The notes below the pieces were generated by a model, which was given only the letters and a program-made list of their open reading frames with translations, was not told the origin of the DNA and ran no database searches. Positions 10,016 through 21,527 of a stretch of 64,000 bases of DNA are shown piece after piece. Each line of letters starts with the position of its first letter. Within the stretch, counting starts at the first letter, position 1. The DNA comes from Prunus persica (Eukaryota > Streptophyta > Magnoliopsida > Rosales > Rosaceae): contig NC_034012.1 of the NCBI RefSeq assembly GCF_000346465.2, positions 19,582,377 to 19,646,376 of the forward strand, given 5' to 3'. The position numbers and the translations under genes were made by a program.

Positions 10016-12131
10016 CGAATGTGTTGGTCAATTTGTGTTCCAGACTGATTTCTTGTGGCCCTAAAAAAATTCTTGTATAGAGAGAGCTAGAGGAAGGGGA
10101 TGAGCTAGCTAGAGAAACTCATCATTTTTAAAGAATTCCAATTAATGGCTGTTATAAAGGAGTTGCTCACTATCTTTTATTTTTAAGTTCTTAGGTGAAT
10201 GAGACTGCTTATAAGTGATTATGGATATGAGAGTAAAAATCTGAGAGTACTATGGAAAGAAGTAATGTCAAGCAATCCCTAGTTGAGAATCCCACATTGA
10301 AGGATGGACGTTATGCAATAATGCTTTAAAGATTTTAGGCCTCTTTATTTAGTGCAAATTAATTGAATCATATGCATTTTAGTATTTAACAACATGCTTT
10401 CGACATCTAATGGTGATCAAATAATTGGACAAATACATGGAGATGAGGCATTTTTAATCAAGCTATGCGAGTCGTAAGTCTTTCAAACATTAATTTACTC
10501 TAATAACAAAATTTATAAATAATAAATTGCAATTAAATTGTAGTACTAAATCTTATTAAACCATAATAATCTATTAAATATAGGTCCATGTTATAATATT
10601 AGGGTTATAGACCCACATATACTATAACTTACTAGGTCCATGTTAATATATTTATTTATTTATTTATAAAAAGATAAAAGAGAAAAAAGGGTAAGTAACA
10701 TTGTGGGGCGTTAAAGGCTGTTTAGTGGGGGCGTCAAACAAAAAAAAAGGCATTTAAAAAAATAAAGAACAAAGGCATGTTAAAATGTGCATTTAACTTA
10801 AAACTCAGTTCTTGATCTCCCTTCCCTATCGGGTAGGGGTCTAGATTAAGAATCAAAGAGTTGGTATTTGGAATTTTTACTGGCTATGTTTTAATGCTTA
10901 TGATATGTTATTCTATACATTTAATTATGTGTGCATATGAGTTTTTCTTTAAGAGTATTACGTTGTAGTGGGTTGTTCTTTGAGGGGCTTGGAGTTGTGC
11001 TTTGTTTTGTATGTTTATTTCGGGTTCTCTGTAGTGGTCCAAAGTGGCATGTGTTGGACTATCTTGTTAGTCAACGGCATTTGTGGTACTCTTTCCTACT
11101 TTAGGATTTGTTCCAAGTGGATTTCCTAGGAAGGTTTTAACGAGGCCACTGCTCTCGTGCCAATTTTTATATGTCTTTTGGTTTATGAATTAAATTTTAT
11201 TCTTAAAAAAAAAAAAAAAAAAAAAAAAAACAACTTACTATATGAAACGACGTTGTTTCATTGAAGCAAACCTAAAAAACCAACTTTCACGTGACTGCAT
11301 CTTCTTCCTTGTGATGCGGCTTGCATATCACATAATGACGTCGCTGCACGTTGACATGCATCACCCCGCCTCGCCACACTAAACATGTAGTAAGCTGTTG
11401 AGGCCCAAAAAATCCAGGGTTGGGCTCAAATAAATTCCTGGCCCAGTGCTACACCTCTTTAAGAAAAGACCCGGCACAGAGCACGCGGAATTCGTCATGC
11501 ACGCTTTTACGAGCCACGACCACGTGCCATGCCAAATAAATATGCAATTCATCACGCTAAGAATTAAAATGAGCCTATAAAAGGCACTGGCTCTACAAGC
11601 CCATGCTAATTATTCTGTCAAGCATCATGTCTCTTTTCAAAGGCGAGAAAGTGGGTTGTGGTATGGATGGTAACGAGTTTTCATGAGGCCCATTGATGAG
11701 CCAAGAAATGGAAGTTTTAGGCTGCTTGGGAGCCCCAAAACTCAAGCCCATTCTTTGAGCCCAAATATGCGGGTAGGCATAAAACAGAGAAGAATTAGCC
11801 CAATACTCTAGAAAAATTGGCCCATCACCTTTATAAAATAGCATATCACCTTAATAAGATAGCCCATAACTTTAGGAAATTAGCCCATTCTCTTAATGCG
11901 CTAACCCATCACCTTAGGAAAGCCTAAGCAACCAATAAGAAAATATCTGCAATCTCCAGCACATGGCTGGAGACAAAAGCTTCGACAAAAGCTTCGACAA
12001 AACCCAAAGCTACCTATGTATGTGAACTGCAGGGAGGCTCCAGCACGTGGGCAAAGCAAACCTCAAGATAGATAGTTCCAAAAACTAGAGGATATTGGCG
12101 CGCGCAGGAGAAAAGGCAGCCTTCAGACCAG
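10016..12131. repeat. segmental duplication, copy 1 (partner 17926-20061)
   Basis: About 2.1 kb matches 17926-20061 almost base for base, starting at a shared AATGTGTTGGTCAATT and ending in the LTR at CTTCAGACCAG. The partner has a longer (GA)n run (17988-18009) and some small indels. The segment includes a LINE-like 3' tail and the first 736 bp of LTR copy A. The two copies are one period of a larger duplicated unit that includes Gnk2 pseudogene copies. Confidence 0.9.
10800..11230 (+). mobile_element. LINE-like 3' end with poly(A) tail (copy at 18735-19174)
   Basis: A GT-rich non-coding stretch ending GAATTAAATTTTATTCTT followed by about 25 A residues looks like the 3' UTR and tail of a non-LTR retrotransposon, heavily 5'-truncated. 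The second copy ends the same way with its own A-run. No reverse transcriptase coding remains, so the class is inferred from the tail and composition only. Confidence 0.45.
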
Positions 12132-12655
12132 CCAAGGTTATCTATCTCCTTCCTTTACCAAGCCGCCCTCTGGGGTACCCTTTGGTACCGGATTCAAAGG
12201 ATTAGTGCACCATCTTGCCATGAAATAGGGGAGGAAAGAAGGAGAGGTGATAACCAAAGATAGGAAATCCCCACTGAAGCAGCTGCGGGAAAAGCCTTTA
12301 GAGTTCCCAAAAACCTTGTCTTGGTGTGTTTGGACAGAGAAAAATTGCATAAAAGAGGATGAATCGAAAGGAAATAATAAAAAGGGAAGGGGAGACTTGG
12401 CCAAATTGGAGAGAAACCATTAGGGTTTCTTGGAATGGAGGAGCTTCCAGCGGCTATAAAAAGGGTCACCTCCTACCCAACACACAACACACATTTGGAG
12501 AGCAAGCTTTATCTCTCACATCTGAAACCTCTGCAATTTCGAGCCCCATCCTTCCATCTCTCCCCATTTTCCCTTCTGGTAAACTGTTCCAAAGCTTGAC
12601 AGAGTTTTCGTCGAGCTGCCGAAAAGTACTCAACACACCCATTATACCCTCTCTG

Positions 12656-12688
<33 letters not shown>

Positions 12689-13088
12689 TTCTTTTCAACA
12701 AACCTTCTTAGAATCCCTTACCCCTTTCCTTAGAACCTCTGTATCTTGTAGGAACTCACAGCTTTGTCTCTCTCTCTTTAATGCTAAACTCATGATTGCT
12801 TTGCTCCCATACCACAAACTTCTCATGCCAAGCTAAGAATCTACCTGTAAGCAACTATTAGTTTTGCTGGTGAAAGTAACCAAGGTGCTTCCTAAGGCTC
12901 AGCTACCATTTCGAAGCATTCTCAGGGCCTAATTCTTGAACTGAGACCTAGGGGCAATTTTCTCTCATTTGGTTCTTTACGGCAGCTCAGACTCGCAGTA
13001 ACTGCTGGAACGAAAAAGCCCATACATCATTTGGTTCTTTACGGCAGCTCAGACTCGCAGTAACTGCTGGAACGAAAAAGCCCATACA
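11396..13088 (+). mobile_element. LTR copy A of the TGTTGAGGCCC family (solo or orphan LTR)
   Basis: A long LTR-like unit opening TGTTGAGGCCC and closing in a GCCC-ATACA type end. The same sequence occurs as copies B (19338-20061, partial), C (20062-21527), D (35303-36140, partial) and E (47040-48659, reverse strand). It contains a likely TATA box (GCTATAAAAAGG, near 12453) followed by CT-rich leader sequence with (CT)n near 12650-12690. Its last 62 bp are tandemly duplicated (12966-13027 and 13028-13088), unlike the other copies. No primer-binding site or coding region follows, so this is a solo or orphan LTR. Confidence 0.75.
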
Positions 13089-14178
13089 TAAGCTAAACAA
13101 ATGAACGCAAGAGGCGATTTCCATTTGCCTCGCTTCGAGGCGCGCTTAGGCATGCCTTTGAAAACATTGTTTTACATAAAGAATATGATCTCAATAGTTA
13201 AATATATCAACAATAAGAATCATAATCCAAAGTCTGAGAATCACGTAGGAGAGATGCATCCAAAGCCTGAGCATGACGTAGGAGAGATGAGTGGGACGTG
13301 AGAGAGAACGGAAGGGGAGTGAGGAAACAGTAGAAATAGACTTCCATCAATTTTGGTAACAATTAAAAAAAGAATAACAAAATTTTAAATAAAATTCTGC
13401 TAGCTAATGTGCCCACAACATCTTTGGATTTAGGGGTGCAAGTTGGAATGGAAATTCCGATTCCGACTGATTTCAATTCGAAAATTTCCGATTTTGGCGA
13501 GTCCAAATCAATTCCAACATCCGAATGTTCCGAAATCCGAAAATTCTCAACAAAAAAAAAAAAAAAAAAGATTTGGAATTGGAATATATTTCAAGATTCC
13601 GAAAATTCCGAATTTTGAAATATATTGAACATTCAAGCTTAAACTACACATAATGACTAGTTTCATGTTGAATTTGACATGACTATAACCAAACAGACAT
13701 AGCTATTTCATAAAGGATAACAACATATAAGTGATAGCACATAATAGTTTTTTTGAGCTTTTCCGTATGATTTTTCAATTTTGAACAAATTTTAACCTTT
13801 CAAATTGTTAGATATCTTTTAAATTGTCAATGATTTTTCAAAAATTTCCAAAAAAAATCTCAAAATATGTACCGAAATATTCGTTTTCTGAATTAGAATG
13901 GATGTTGAAATTTCAAAATTTTTGGGAATGGAATTGGAAAAGAATTCATTCCAAAAATTTTTGGAATGAAATTGGAATCCCTTAATTCTGATTCGATCAG
14001 CCCAAAAATCTGCCCTAATTGGATTAATAAGGATCTAGATTTTAGAAATGTACACCTCTTCTATATTAGTTAAATCTAACTAAAGAAAAATATTTTGAAA
14101 AATTTGGTGCCTAAAATTGTTGATGTTAAATTATAGATTGGGAATTTGGAGTAAACCACATTATACTAAAATGTAATT

Positions 14179-14212
<34 letters not shown>

Positions 14213-14491
14213 TAAGCAACAAACACAATTCAATATCCCTCACTCTACTCAAAACTATGGGTTTAAAAAATAAAAATAAAAACGAACTATACCTAAAATG
14301 CAATCTTACCCCATGTACACAATTTTACTTTTCTACTACTAGTACAACATAAATTAATATATAAGGAGCTTGGTATAACATGTATACTATTCTACTACTA
14401 ATGCGACAAACTGTACTGCAACGATCATATGAATAAACGCATGACAATCGTGAATGTACACACGTGTATTGTTTTCTTTCTAAAAGCTTAA
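13089..14491. other. non-coding flank upstream of Gnk2 copy 1, with GGAATTGGAAT-rich repeat
   Basis: No gene seen. The part 13320-14490 is shared with 46697-49480 (unit 3) and partly with 36165-36720. Between 13430 and 13990 it is full of short GGAAT/ATTCC words in both orientations, suggesting a decayed hairpin-type transposon. An (AT)n run lies at about 14181-14210. The last 370 bp, from AAAATTGTTGATG at 14116, recur upstream of every Gnk2 copy and may include the ancestral promoter. Confidence 0.55.
14178..14211. repeat. (AT)n microsatellite upstream of Gnk2 copies
   Basis: An (AT)n run of about 15 units. The same position carries (AT)n or (AC)n(AT)n at 25187-25208, 36712-36747 and 49182-49201 in the other units, and 63357-63375 in copy 4, so the run is inherited with the duplicated upstream region and has changed length in each. 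Confidence 0.8.
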
Positions 14492-15245
14492 TTGAAATCC
14501 GAGTTCATTATGATGAATATGTTTTACGCAAAACCATTAATTCTTTCGAGTCTTTTATCTTTCTCTCTTTTTCTTCAAGAGGCATTTGAAGTTTATAACC
14601 CGTCTGTTTTAGGGTATAATTGTTTCAAACATATAGAATTTCTTGCCAATGGGTACTTTGAGGATTACTTGAATATGTTACTGACACGAACCTTATCTGA
14701 AGAAATTCCAAATTCAGGATATTGAGGTGAAGTTATAGGTGGCACATTTGAATTTGTGAAAGAAAACAATACTTCTGAATATGGACTAGCACAATGTTGG
14801 AATTATATTCGAAATGATGAGCGTTACGCACCATATGATGTAGCATGGAAAATTGTCTGAGTAGAGCAAGCCCACAACTTCAAAAGCTTTGCGGGATCAG
14901 TTCTTTGGTAGAATTGACACGAATAACGCGCTTTATGGGATGAGTTCAAAAGTTGTTAATAATCCCAAGTTGATTCAGGATAAAGTTCATGCGTTGCTCA
15001 CCCGCTTAAGTTTTAAAGCTATTAATGGACCGTTGTACGCTAATGGCAAGATAAAAATATCACCAAAAGGGAAAAATGTTTTTGGTACCGTTGAATGTAC
15101 TAAGGACCTTTCTGAAGTAAATTGTAAGGAGTGTCTTGATGTTGCAATAACTGAACTTCAAGATCGTAGTTATGGAATGAGAGGTGGACATGTTTTTTAT
15201 GGCAGTTGTTACATAAGATTTGAATTTCATCGATTTTACTATTAA
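14492..15245 (+). pseudogene. Gnk2-domain (DUF26) cysteine-rich secretory protein pseudogene, copy 1
   Basis: Relic of a cysteine-rich repeat secretory protein, a plant apoplastic family with two Gnk2/DUF26 domains. The N-terminal part has a hydrophobic signal-like stretch (FYAKPLILSSLLSFSLFLQ) and then the start of domain 1 (GYNCF). It stops at a TGA (14723-14725) and has lost the Cys motif later in domain 1 through a frameshift near 14845. Domain 2 (14889-15245) is open and keeps the exact C-x8-C-x2-C pattern (CTKDLSEVNCKEC) and the closing GGHVFYGSCYIRFEF, then a TAA. No kinase or membrane segment follows, favouring a secretory protein over a receptor kinase. Copies 2-4 are at 25491, 49482 and 63590. 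Confidence 0.85.
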
Positions 15246-17925
15246 TGCGTTTGTTTTGTAGGATGAACTTTTTAAGAATGTCATTCCTAGGGTATGAGAT
15301 GAGAACTAATGCATACAATACTGGTTATGAAAGTAGTGTTGAGCTAGCTGTTGTCATCATATAAACTCATATAGGGGTTGTTTTGAGCTCAGGCGCCACT
15401 GAGACAACGTGCTTCCTTTCTTTCGGTTGAAGATGGCCCATACGATGGTTAATTGCTACTAGCCCTTTTTTAGTAGTGCCTATTTTCATAGGAACTTATT
15501 AATTTGGAACTTCTTCTACTATCAACTGTTTGGCATAACGTTCTTGTTTCATTTGCATTTGTGCAGATTTTAATTGAAATGATAATATCTACCGCATAAA
15601 CCCTAGTTATGTAATATGTATTTATTGTATCGCATGGTTTCCCTATGATTCTTGAATGCTATCTCAATGTTGGTTGAATGGATAATCCTTTGCCTTTATT
15701 TACTTGATTTTTAATTTGAGGGAAGCTAATAATGAGAAGAGAAATTTTTGCATTTGATAATTGAGCATATATAATTACTGGCGGACTCAAGAATTTTTCA
15801 ACGAATGTGCAATTTTTAAAGGCACAAGACTTGATCGATGAATAAGTTTTTATAAAGATTTGGAAATCTCTCATAAAAAAAAAAAAAGGCTTGGTGTACA
15901 GGGGACGATAAAAAAAAAAGATATGAATTTGATGTTTTATAAAGACTTCTTTTATTTAGCTAAGATGTTTTGTAAGGACTTGAATGGAGTTCTCTTATAA
16001 AAAAATAAATTTAAAAAAAAAAACAAAAAACAAGAAGACCTTGCGATTGGAATTTGGGTCACTGGCTTTTGCGATTGGAACTTGGACGTTTTCTCAATTG
16101 AAAACAAGAAGACATGACACTGCGATAGGATAGCTTTGTTGACCTACTCAATTTCTCAATTGAATTTTAAACGACTCCAAGGAAGACACGACATGACACC
16201 ACTTATTGTCATAGTCAGTACTTGCATTATGCGAAGACAAATGACTACTTAGACTTCCACATGATGGAGTAATTTTAAAGTCCAGACACATTTTCCACCG
16301 TGAAACCGAACGACATTGCATCTAGATCAACATCATTTCCCACCGTGAAACTAAGAAAACATTCTCTCCCACCAAAACGACTTGACATACTTTGGATTCA
16401 AGAGTAATGTTGTCTTGTCTTACAACTTGGTATGCCAATTAATATCAGTAGTGTTAAACCATATTTCAATTTGCAAGCCTAATTGGCAATTCTTACAAGG
16501 AAACATCAATTACGTCCCACATTCGACATTGAAAATATTACATACGTCAATTACATTTGTTCACCATCAAGAATCTCAGCAAGTGACGCGGTAAGAATTC
16601 GTGTTGTTTGCAAATAATCAACTCAAATTTTCATTTATGTTTACAATATTACATGACAAGAGAATCTTAACTATCGTGTCACGCGATGAGTGATGCAGGC
16701 ACAAATGTAAATAACTAAGCAAATTCTTTCTCACAAGGGTTTCCATCGAATTCAATAGTTCCAAGATTTGAAAGACTAATTCAATTATCAAGACAAGTTA
16801 ACATTTTGGTATCCCCCCACTATGAAAATTCAAGTTGCGAATTAGTCAAGTTTGGTTTAGACAAAATGAAAAGCTTAGGCTACTTGTGAGATCATCGTGG
16901 ACAGCCTTTTTCCTTTGACGCTATAACGGGTGACAAAATGTAGTGACATAAGTTTCCAACAATGCATGTACCATCAGTGGAATATATTGCCACGCGACTG
17001 ACTAAATTGGCATTACCCTGCAAAAAATTAATACCTGTTTTCTGCAGCCAAATAGAAAGATATTTTCTTTTTCATTAGGAAAAGCATAGTTAGGTGGAAA
17101 CTAAACTTGGCAAACGTTGTAGTATTTGGCCAAAAACAAAAATGGCTTGTGTACAAACAAGGACAAGGACAGGGTTGAAGTGGTCATGCCCTCCTTATAT
17201 TTTGATTATGAAAACATTTGTTTAAAATTTTTGAAAACCATGTTATGAAAAGAGAAATTCTAACTCCGTCACGATTTACAAATTACTTTCACAAATCATA
17301 TACGCACCAAATGGTTTCAATTTCGCCAATTTTTAGAGGCAAAGTGATTTACTCAATGTGATTATATTCAAAGGTTTATGAAAAATAAAATTTGAGCAAC
17401 AATCAATGTCCATCCAGTTTTTTCTTTTCTTTCTTTTCTTTAGCAAGACATTTCTTCGACAAATTGTAAACTTCAAATTAATAATAAAAGTTATTTCCTC
17501 TTTGTTTAGCTAATAATTAGCTTTTTTGCTATACTTATATTTTTCTTAAGAAAGGGTATCCAAATTTGTGGCATTTTCTAACATTAGAAAGAAAAGTACC
17601 ACTACACTAAGATTGGGCTACTTGGTTTCGATACGTACTATCAGTATATAAACCCATGCAATTCCTTAGACAAAGCTCATATCTCTTGTGTCTGTAAAAG
17701 GATTAAAGACTTAAGGTAAGAGAAGTCTAATGTCCTCTCTCTTTCTCTCTCGTCTTACGTTTACTATTCCATAATTCTATCTGCAACATAGAAACCACAG
17801 CCTCAATCCGTCCATCTCTCTCCAGGCTCCAGCTCTATCTCTCTGTCTCTCTCTCAATTATTTCTCTCCCTCCCTCACTTCGATGGCCATAGTTGACCTC
17901 AGAAGGTGCTTCAAACACTAATTGA
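15246..17925. other. non-coding flank downstream of Gnk2 copy 1
   Basis: No gene seen. The part 15246-16156 matches 55096-56053 downstream of Gnk2 copy 3, so it belongs to the duplicated unit. It has several A-rich runs (15874-15887, 16010-16030). The part 17512-17605 matches 36915-37018, next to the minus-strand LINE. From 17640 the sequence becomes pyrimidine-rich with CT/TCTC words, and unit 2 starts at 17926. Small open frames here show no conserved pattern. Confidence 0.5.
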
Positions 17926-20061
17926 ATGTGTTGGTCAATTAGTGTTCCAGACTGATTTCTTGTGGCCCTAACAAAATTCTTGTATAGAGAGAGAGAGAGA
18001 GAGAGAGAGCTAGAGGAAGGGGATGAGCTAGCTAGAGAAACTCATCATTTAAAGAATTCCAATTAATGGCTGTTATAAAGGAGTTGCTCACTATCTTTTA
18101 TTTTTAAGTTCTTAGGTGAATGAGACTGCTTTTAAGTGATTATGGATATGAGAGTAAAAATCTGAGAGTACTATGGAAAGAAGTAATGTCAAGCAATCCC
18201 TAGTTGAGAATCCCACATTGAAGGATGGACGTTATGCAATAATGCTTTAAGGATTTTAGGCCTCTTTATTTAGTGCAAATTAATTTTGAGTTGGATAATC
18301 ATATTTGAATAATATGCATTTTAGTATTCAACAATATGCTTTCGATATCTAATGGTGATCAAATAATTAGACAAATACATAGAAATGAGGCATTTTTAGT
18401 TACTCTATGCGAGTCGTAAGTCTTTCAAACATTAATTTATTCTAATAACAAAATTTATAAATAATAAATTGCAATTAAATTGTAGTACTAAATCTTATTA
18501 AACCATAATAATCTATTACATATAGGATGTTATAATATTAGGGTTATAGACCTCTATATACTATAACTTACTAGGTCCATGTTAATATATTTATTTATTT
18601 ATAAAAAGATAAAAGAGAAAAAAGGGTAAGTAACATTGTGGGGCGTTAAAGGCTGTTTAGTGGGGGCGTCAAACAAAAAAAAAAGCATTTAAAAAAATAA
18701 AGAACAAAGGCATGTTAAAATGTGCGTTTAACTTAAAACTCAGTTCTTGATCTCCCTTCCCTATCAGGTAGGGGTCTAGATTAAGAATCAAAGAGTTGGT
18801 ATTTGGTATTTTTACTGGCTATGTTTTAATGCTTATGATATGTTGTTCTGTACATTTAATTATGTGTGCATATGAGTTTTTCTTTAAGAGTATTACGTTG
18901 TAGTGGGTTGTTCTTTGAGGGGCTTGGAGTTGTGCTTTGTTTTGTATGTTTATTAGGGTTCTCTGTAGTGGTCCAAAGTGGCATGTGTTGGACTATCTTG
19001 TTAGTCAACGGCATTTGTGGTACTCTTTCCTACCTTAGGATTTGTTTCAAGTGAATTTCCTATGAAGGTTTTAACGAGGCCACTGCCCTTGTGCCAATTT
19101 TTGTATGTCTTTTTGGTTTATGAATTAAATTTTATTCTAAAAATATTTATAAAAAAAAAAAAAAAAAAAAAAAACTTACTATATGAAACGACGTTGTTTC
19201 AATGAAGCAAACCTAAAAAAAACAACTTCCACGTGACTGCATCTTCTTCCTTGTGATGCGGCTTGCATATCACATAGTGACGTCGCTGCACGTTGACACG
19301 CATCACCCCACCTCACCACGCTAAACATGTAGTAAGTTGTTGAGGCTCAAAAAATCCAGGGTTGGGCCCAAATAAATTCCTGGCCCAGTGTTACACCTCT
19401 TTAAGAAAAGACCCGGCTCGGAGCACGCGGAATTCGTCATGCAGCTTTCACAAGCCACGACCATGTGCCATGCCAAATAAATATGCAATTCATCAAGCTA
19501 AGAATTAAAATGAGCCTATAAAAGGCACTGGCTTTACAAGCCCATGCTAATTATTCTGTCAAGCATCATGCCTCTTTTCAAAGGCGAGAAAGTGGGTTGT
19601 GGTATGGATGGTAAAGAGTTTTCATGAGGCCCATTGATGAGCCAAGAAATGGAAGTTTTAGGCTGCTTGGGAGCCCTAAAACTCAAGCCCATTTTTTGAG
19701 CCCAAATATGTCGGTAGGCATAAAAGAGAGAAGAATTAGCCCAATACTCTAGAAAAATTGGCCCATCACCTTTATAAAATAGCATATCACCTTAATAAGA
19801 TAGCCCATAACTTTAGGAAATTAGCCCATTCTCTTAATGGGCTAACCCATCACCTTAGGGAAGCCTAAGCAACCAAGAAGAAAATATCTGCAATCTCCAG
19901 CACATGGCTGGAGACAAAAGCTTCGACAAAAGCCAAAGCTACCTATGTATGTGAACTGTTGGGAGGCTCCAGCACGTGGGCAAAGCAAACCTCAAGATAG
20001 ATAGTTCAAAAAACCAGAGGATATTGGCGCGCGCAGGAGAAAAGGCAGCCTTCAGACCAGC
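17926..20061. repeat. segmental duplication, copy 2 (partner 10016-12131)
   Basis: Same content as 10016-12131: a LINE-like tail with A-run (about 19150-19174) and the beginning of an LTR (copy B, from 19338). It stops abruptly in the LTR at 20061, where another LTR of the same family begins. The missing remainder of the unit appears to be at 35303 onward. Confidence 0.88.
19338..20061 (+). mobile_element. LTR copy B, left part, interrupted by LTR copy C
   Basis: The first 724 bp of a TGTTGAGGCCC-family LTR, closely similar to 11396-12131. It ends at CTTCAGACCAG, where copy C begins with the family's own 5' end. The rest of copy A after this point (from about 12136) resembles copy D, 15 kb to the right. 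Confidence 0.8.
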
Positions 20062-21527
20062 TGTTGAGGCCCAAAAAATCCACGGTTCAGCCCAATTAAA
20101 TTCTCGGCCTAATGCGATACCTTACCGAGAAAAAATTCGATTTGGGCACGCGAAAGTTCGTCATATGCGCTTGCACACATGCCACGCCAAGCAAATAAGC
20201 AACACGCCACGCTACAAGCTTAAGTGGGCCCAAGCCACGCAAGATGCCCGGGGCTTGCTTGAGTGGGTTGTGGTATGGATGGTAATAAGTTGACATGAGG
20301 CCCATTAATGGGTCGAGAAATGGAAGTCCCGGGGTTGCTTGGGAGCCCCGGAACTCAAGCCCATTTCGTAGGCCCAAATATGTGGGTGAGCATAAAGAGA
20401 GAAAAATAGCCCATTACTTCAACCAAAATAGTCCATTAACTCAACCAAAATAGCCCAACAATTGATGAAGTTAGCCCATTCACTTGATAAACCAACCTGT
20501 TGTCCTAGAAGGCCCAAGCAACTTAAGAAAATATCTGCAAAATCTCCAGCACCTAGCTGAAAATAAAAGCTACGATGAAAGCCAAAATATCCATGTGTGT
20601 AAGCTGCTGGGAAGCTCCAGCACATGCGGGGAGCAAGTTCCAAGCAAGAAACATTCAAGGAACCAATGAATATTAGCCTGTGACCTGCCAGAAGCACTCT
20701 TTGAACCAGCATGTATATCCACTTCCTTTCCTTCATCAGATCTGGCCAAGGAAGGAGGAAGGAAAGAAGAAGAAAAATAGCTAAGAATGGAGCCTCCTAT
20801 TGGAACAGCTGCGGGAAAAGGGGGTCTTGAGCTCCCAAAATTCCTGATTTTGTGCAAATAGATAGAGGCAATTTCACTAAGAAAGGAAAGTCAAGGGAGG
20901 AGAGGAGAAGGGAAGGAAAAGCTTGGCCAAAATGGATAGAAACCATTAGGGTTTCTTGGAAAACGATGGCTTCCAGCGGCTATAAAAGGAGCCTCTTCTA
21001 TCCAACCAAAAACAAACTCAGATTCAGAGAGCAAGCTTTCTCTCTTACCTGCAAAAACCCAGCAATTTCGTGCACTATTCACCTTTCTTCTCCATTTTCC
21101 TCTTCTGGCAGACCATTTTCACATCTGTCAGAAGTTTTGTCAAGCTGCCGGAAGAACATTGTTCTTTCTTTCTTTCTTCTCAGCCAAATCAACCTGCAAA
21201 CCTCTTCTTCCTCACCTTAAACACTCCCATTTCTCCCTAGGAAGCCATATTTTCCTCTTTGGTGCTAAACTCATGCTGATTTTGCTTCCATGCCACAAGC
21301 CTTTCATGCCAAGCTAAAAAATTTATCTGTAAGCCTCAAGAAATCATCTGTAAGCTGTTGTTATTTTCATTGGTGAAGGTAACCAAGGTGTTTCCTAAGG
21401 CATCTCAGTCCTTTCGAAGCATTCTTGGGGCTTGATCTTCGAACTCAGACAAAGGGGACAATTTCGTCAATCTGCCTTTTACGGCAGCCCAGCCCATTTA
21501 AGCTGCCGGAAGAAAAAAGCCCCTACA
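20062..21527 (+). mobile_element. LTR copy C, 5' LTR of a non-autonomous element
   Basis: A complete LTR of about 1466 bp, from TGTTGAGGCCC to CCCCTACA, diverged from copies A and B. It has a TATA-like box in GCTATAAAAGGA (about 20979-20990). Five bases downstream, TGGCGACTCTGCTGG (21533-21547) is placed as a tRNA primer-binding site would be, so this is a 5' LTR on the plus strand. No matching 3' LTR is seen before the sequence switches to Gnk2 copy 2 near 25120. Confidence 0.78.

Noticed and set aside
12138..12733. ORFs of 88-124 codons in LTR copy A (and in C and D)
   Set aside because: They lie in LTR promoter/leader sequence, overlap on both strands and include CT-repeat translation (SLSLSLS).
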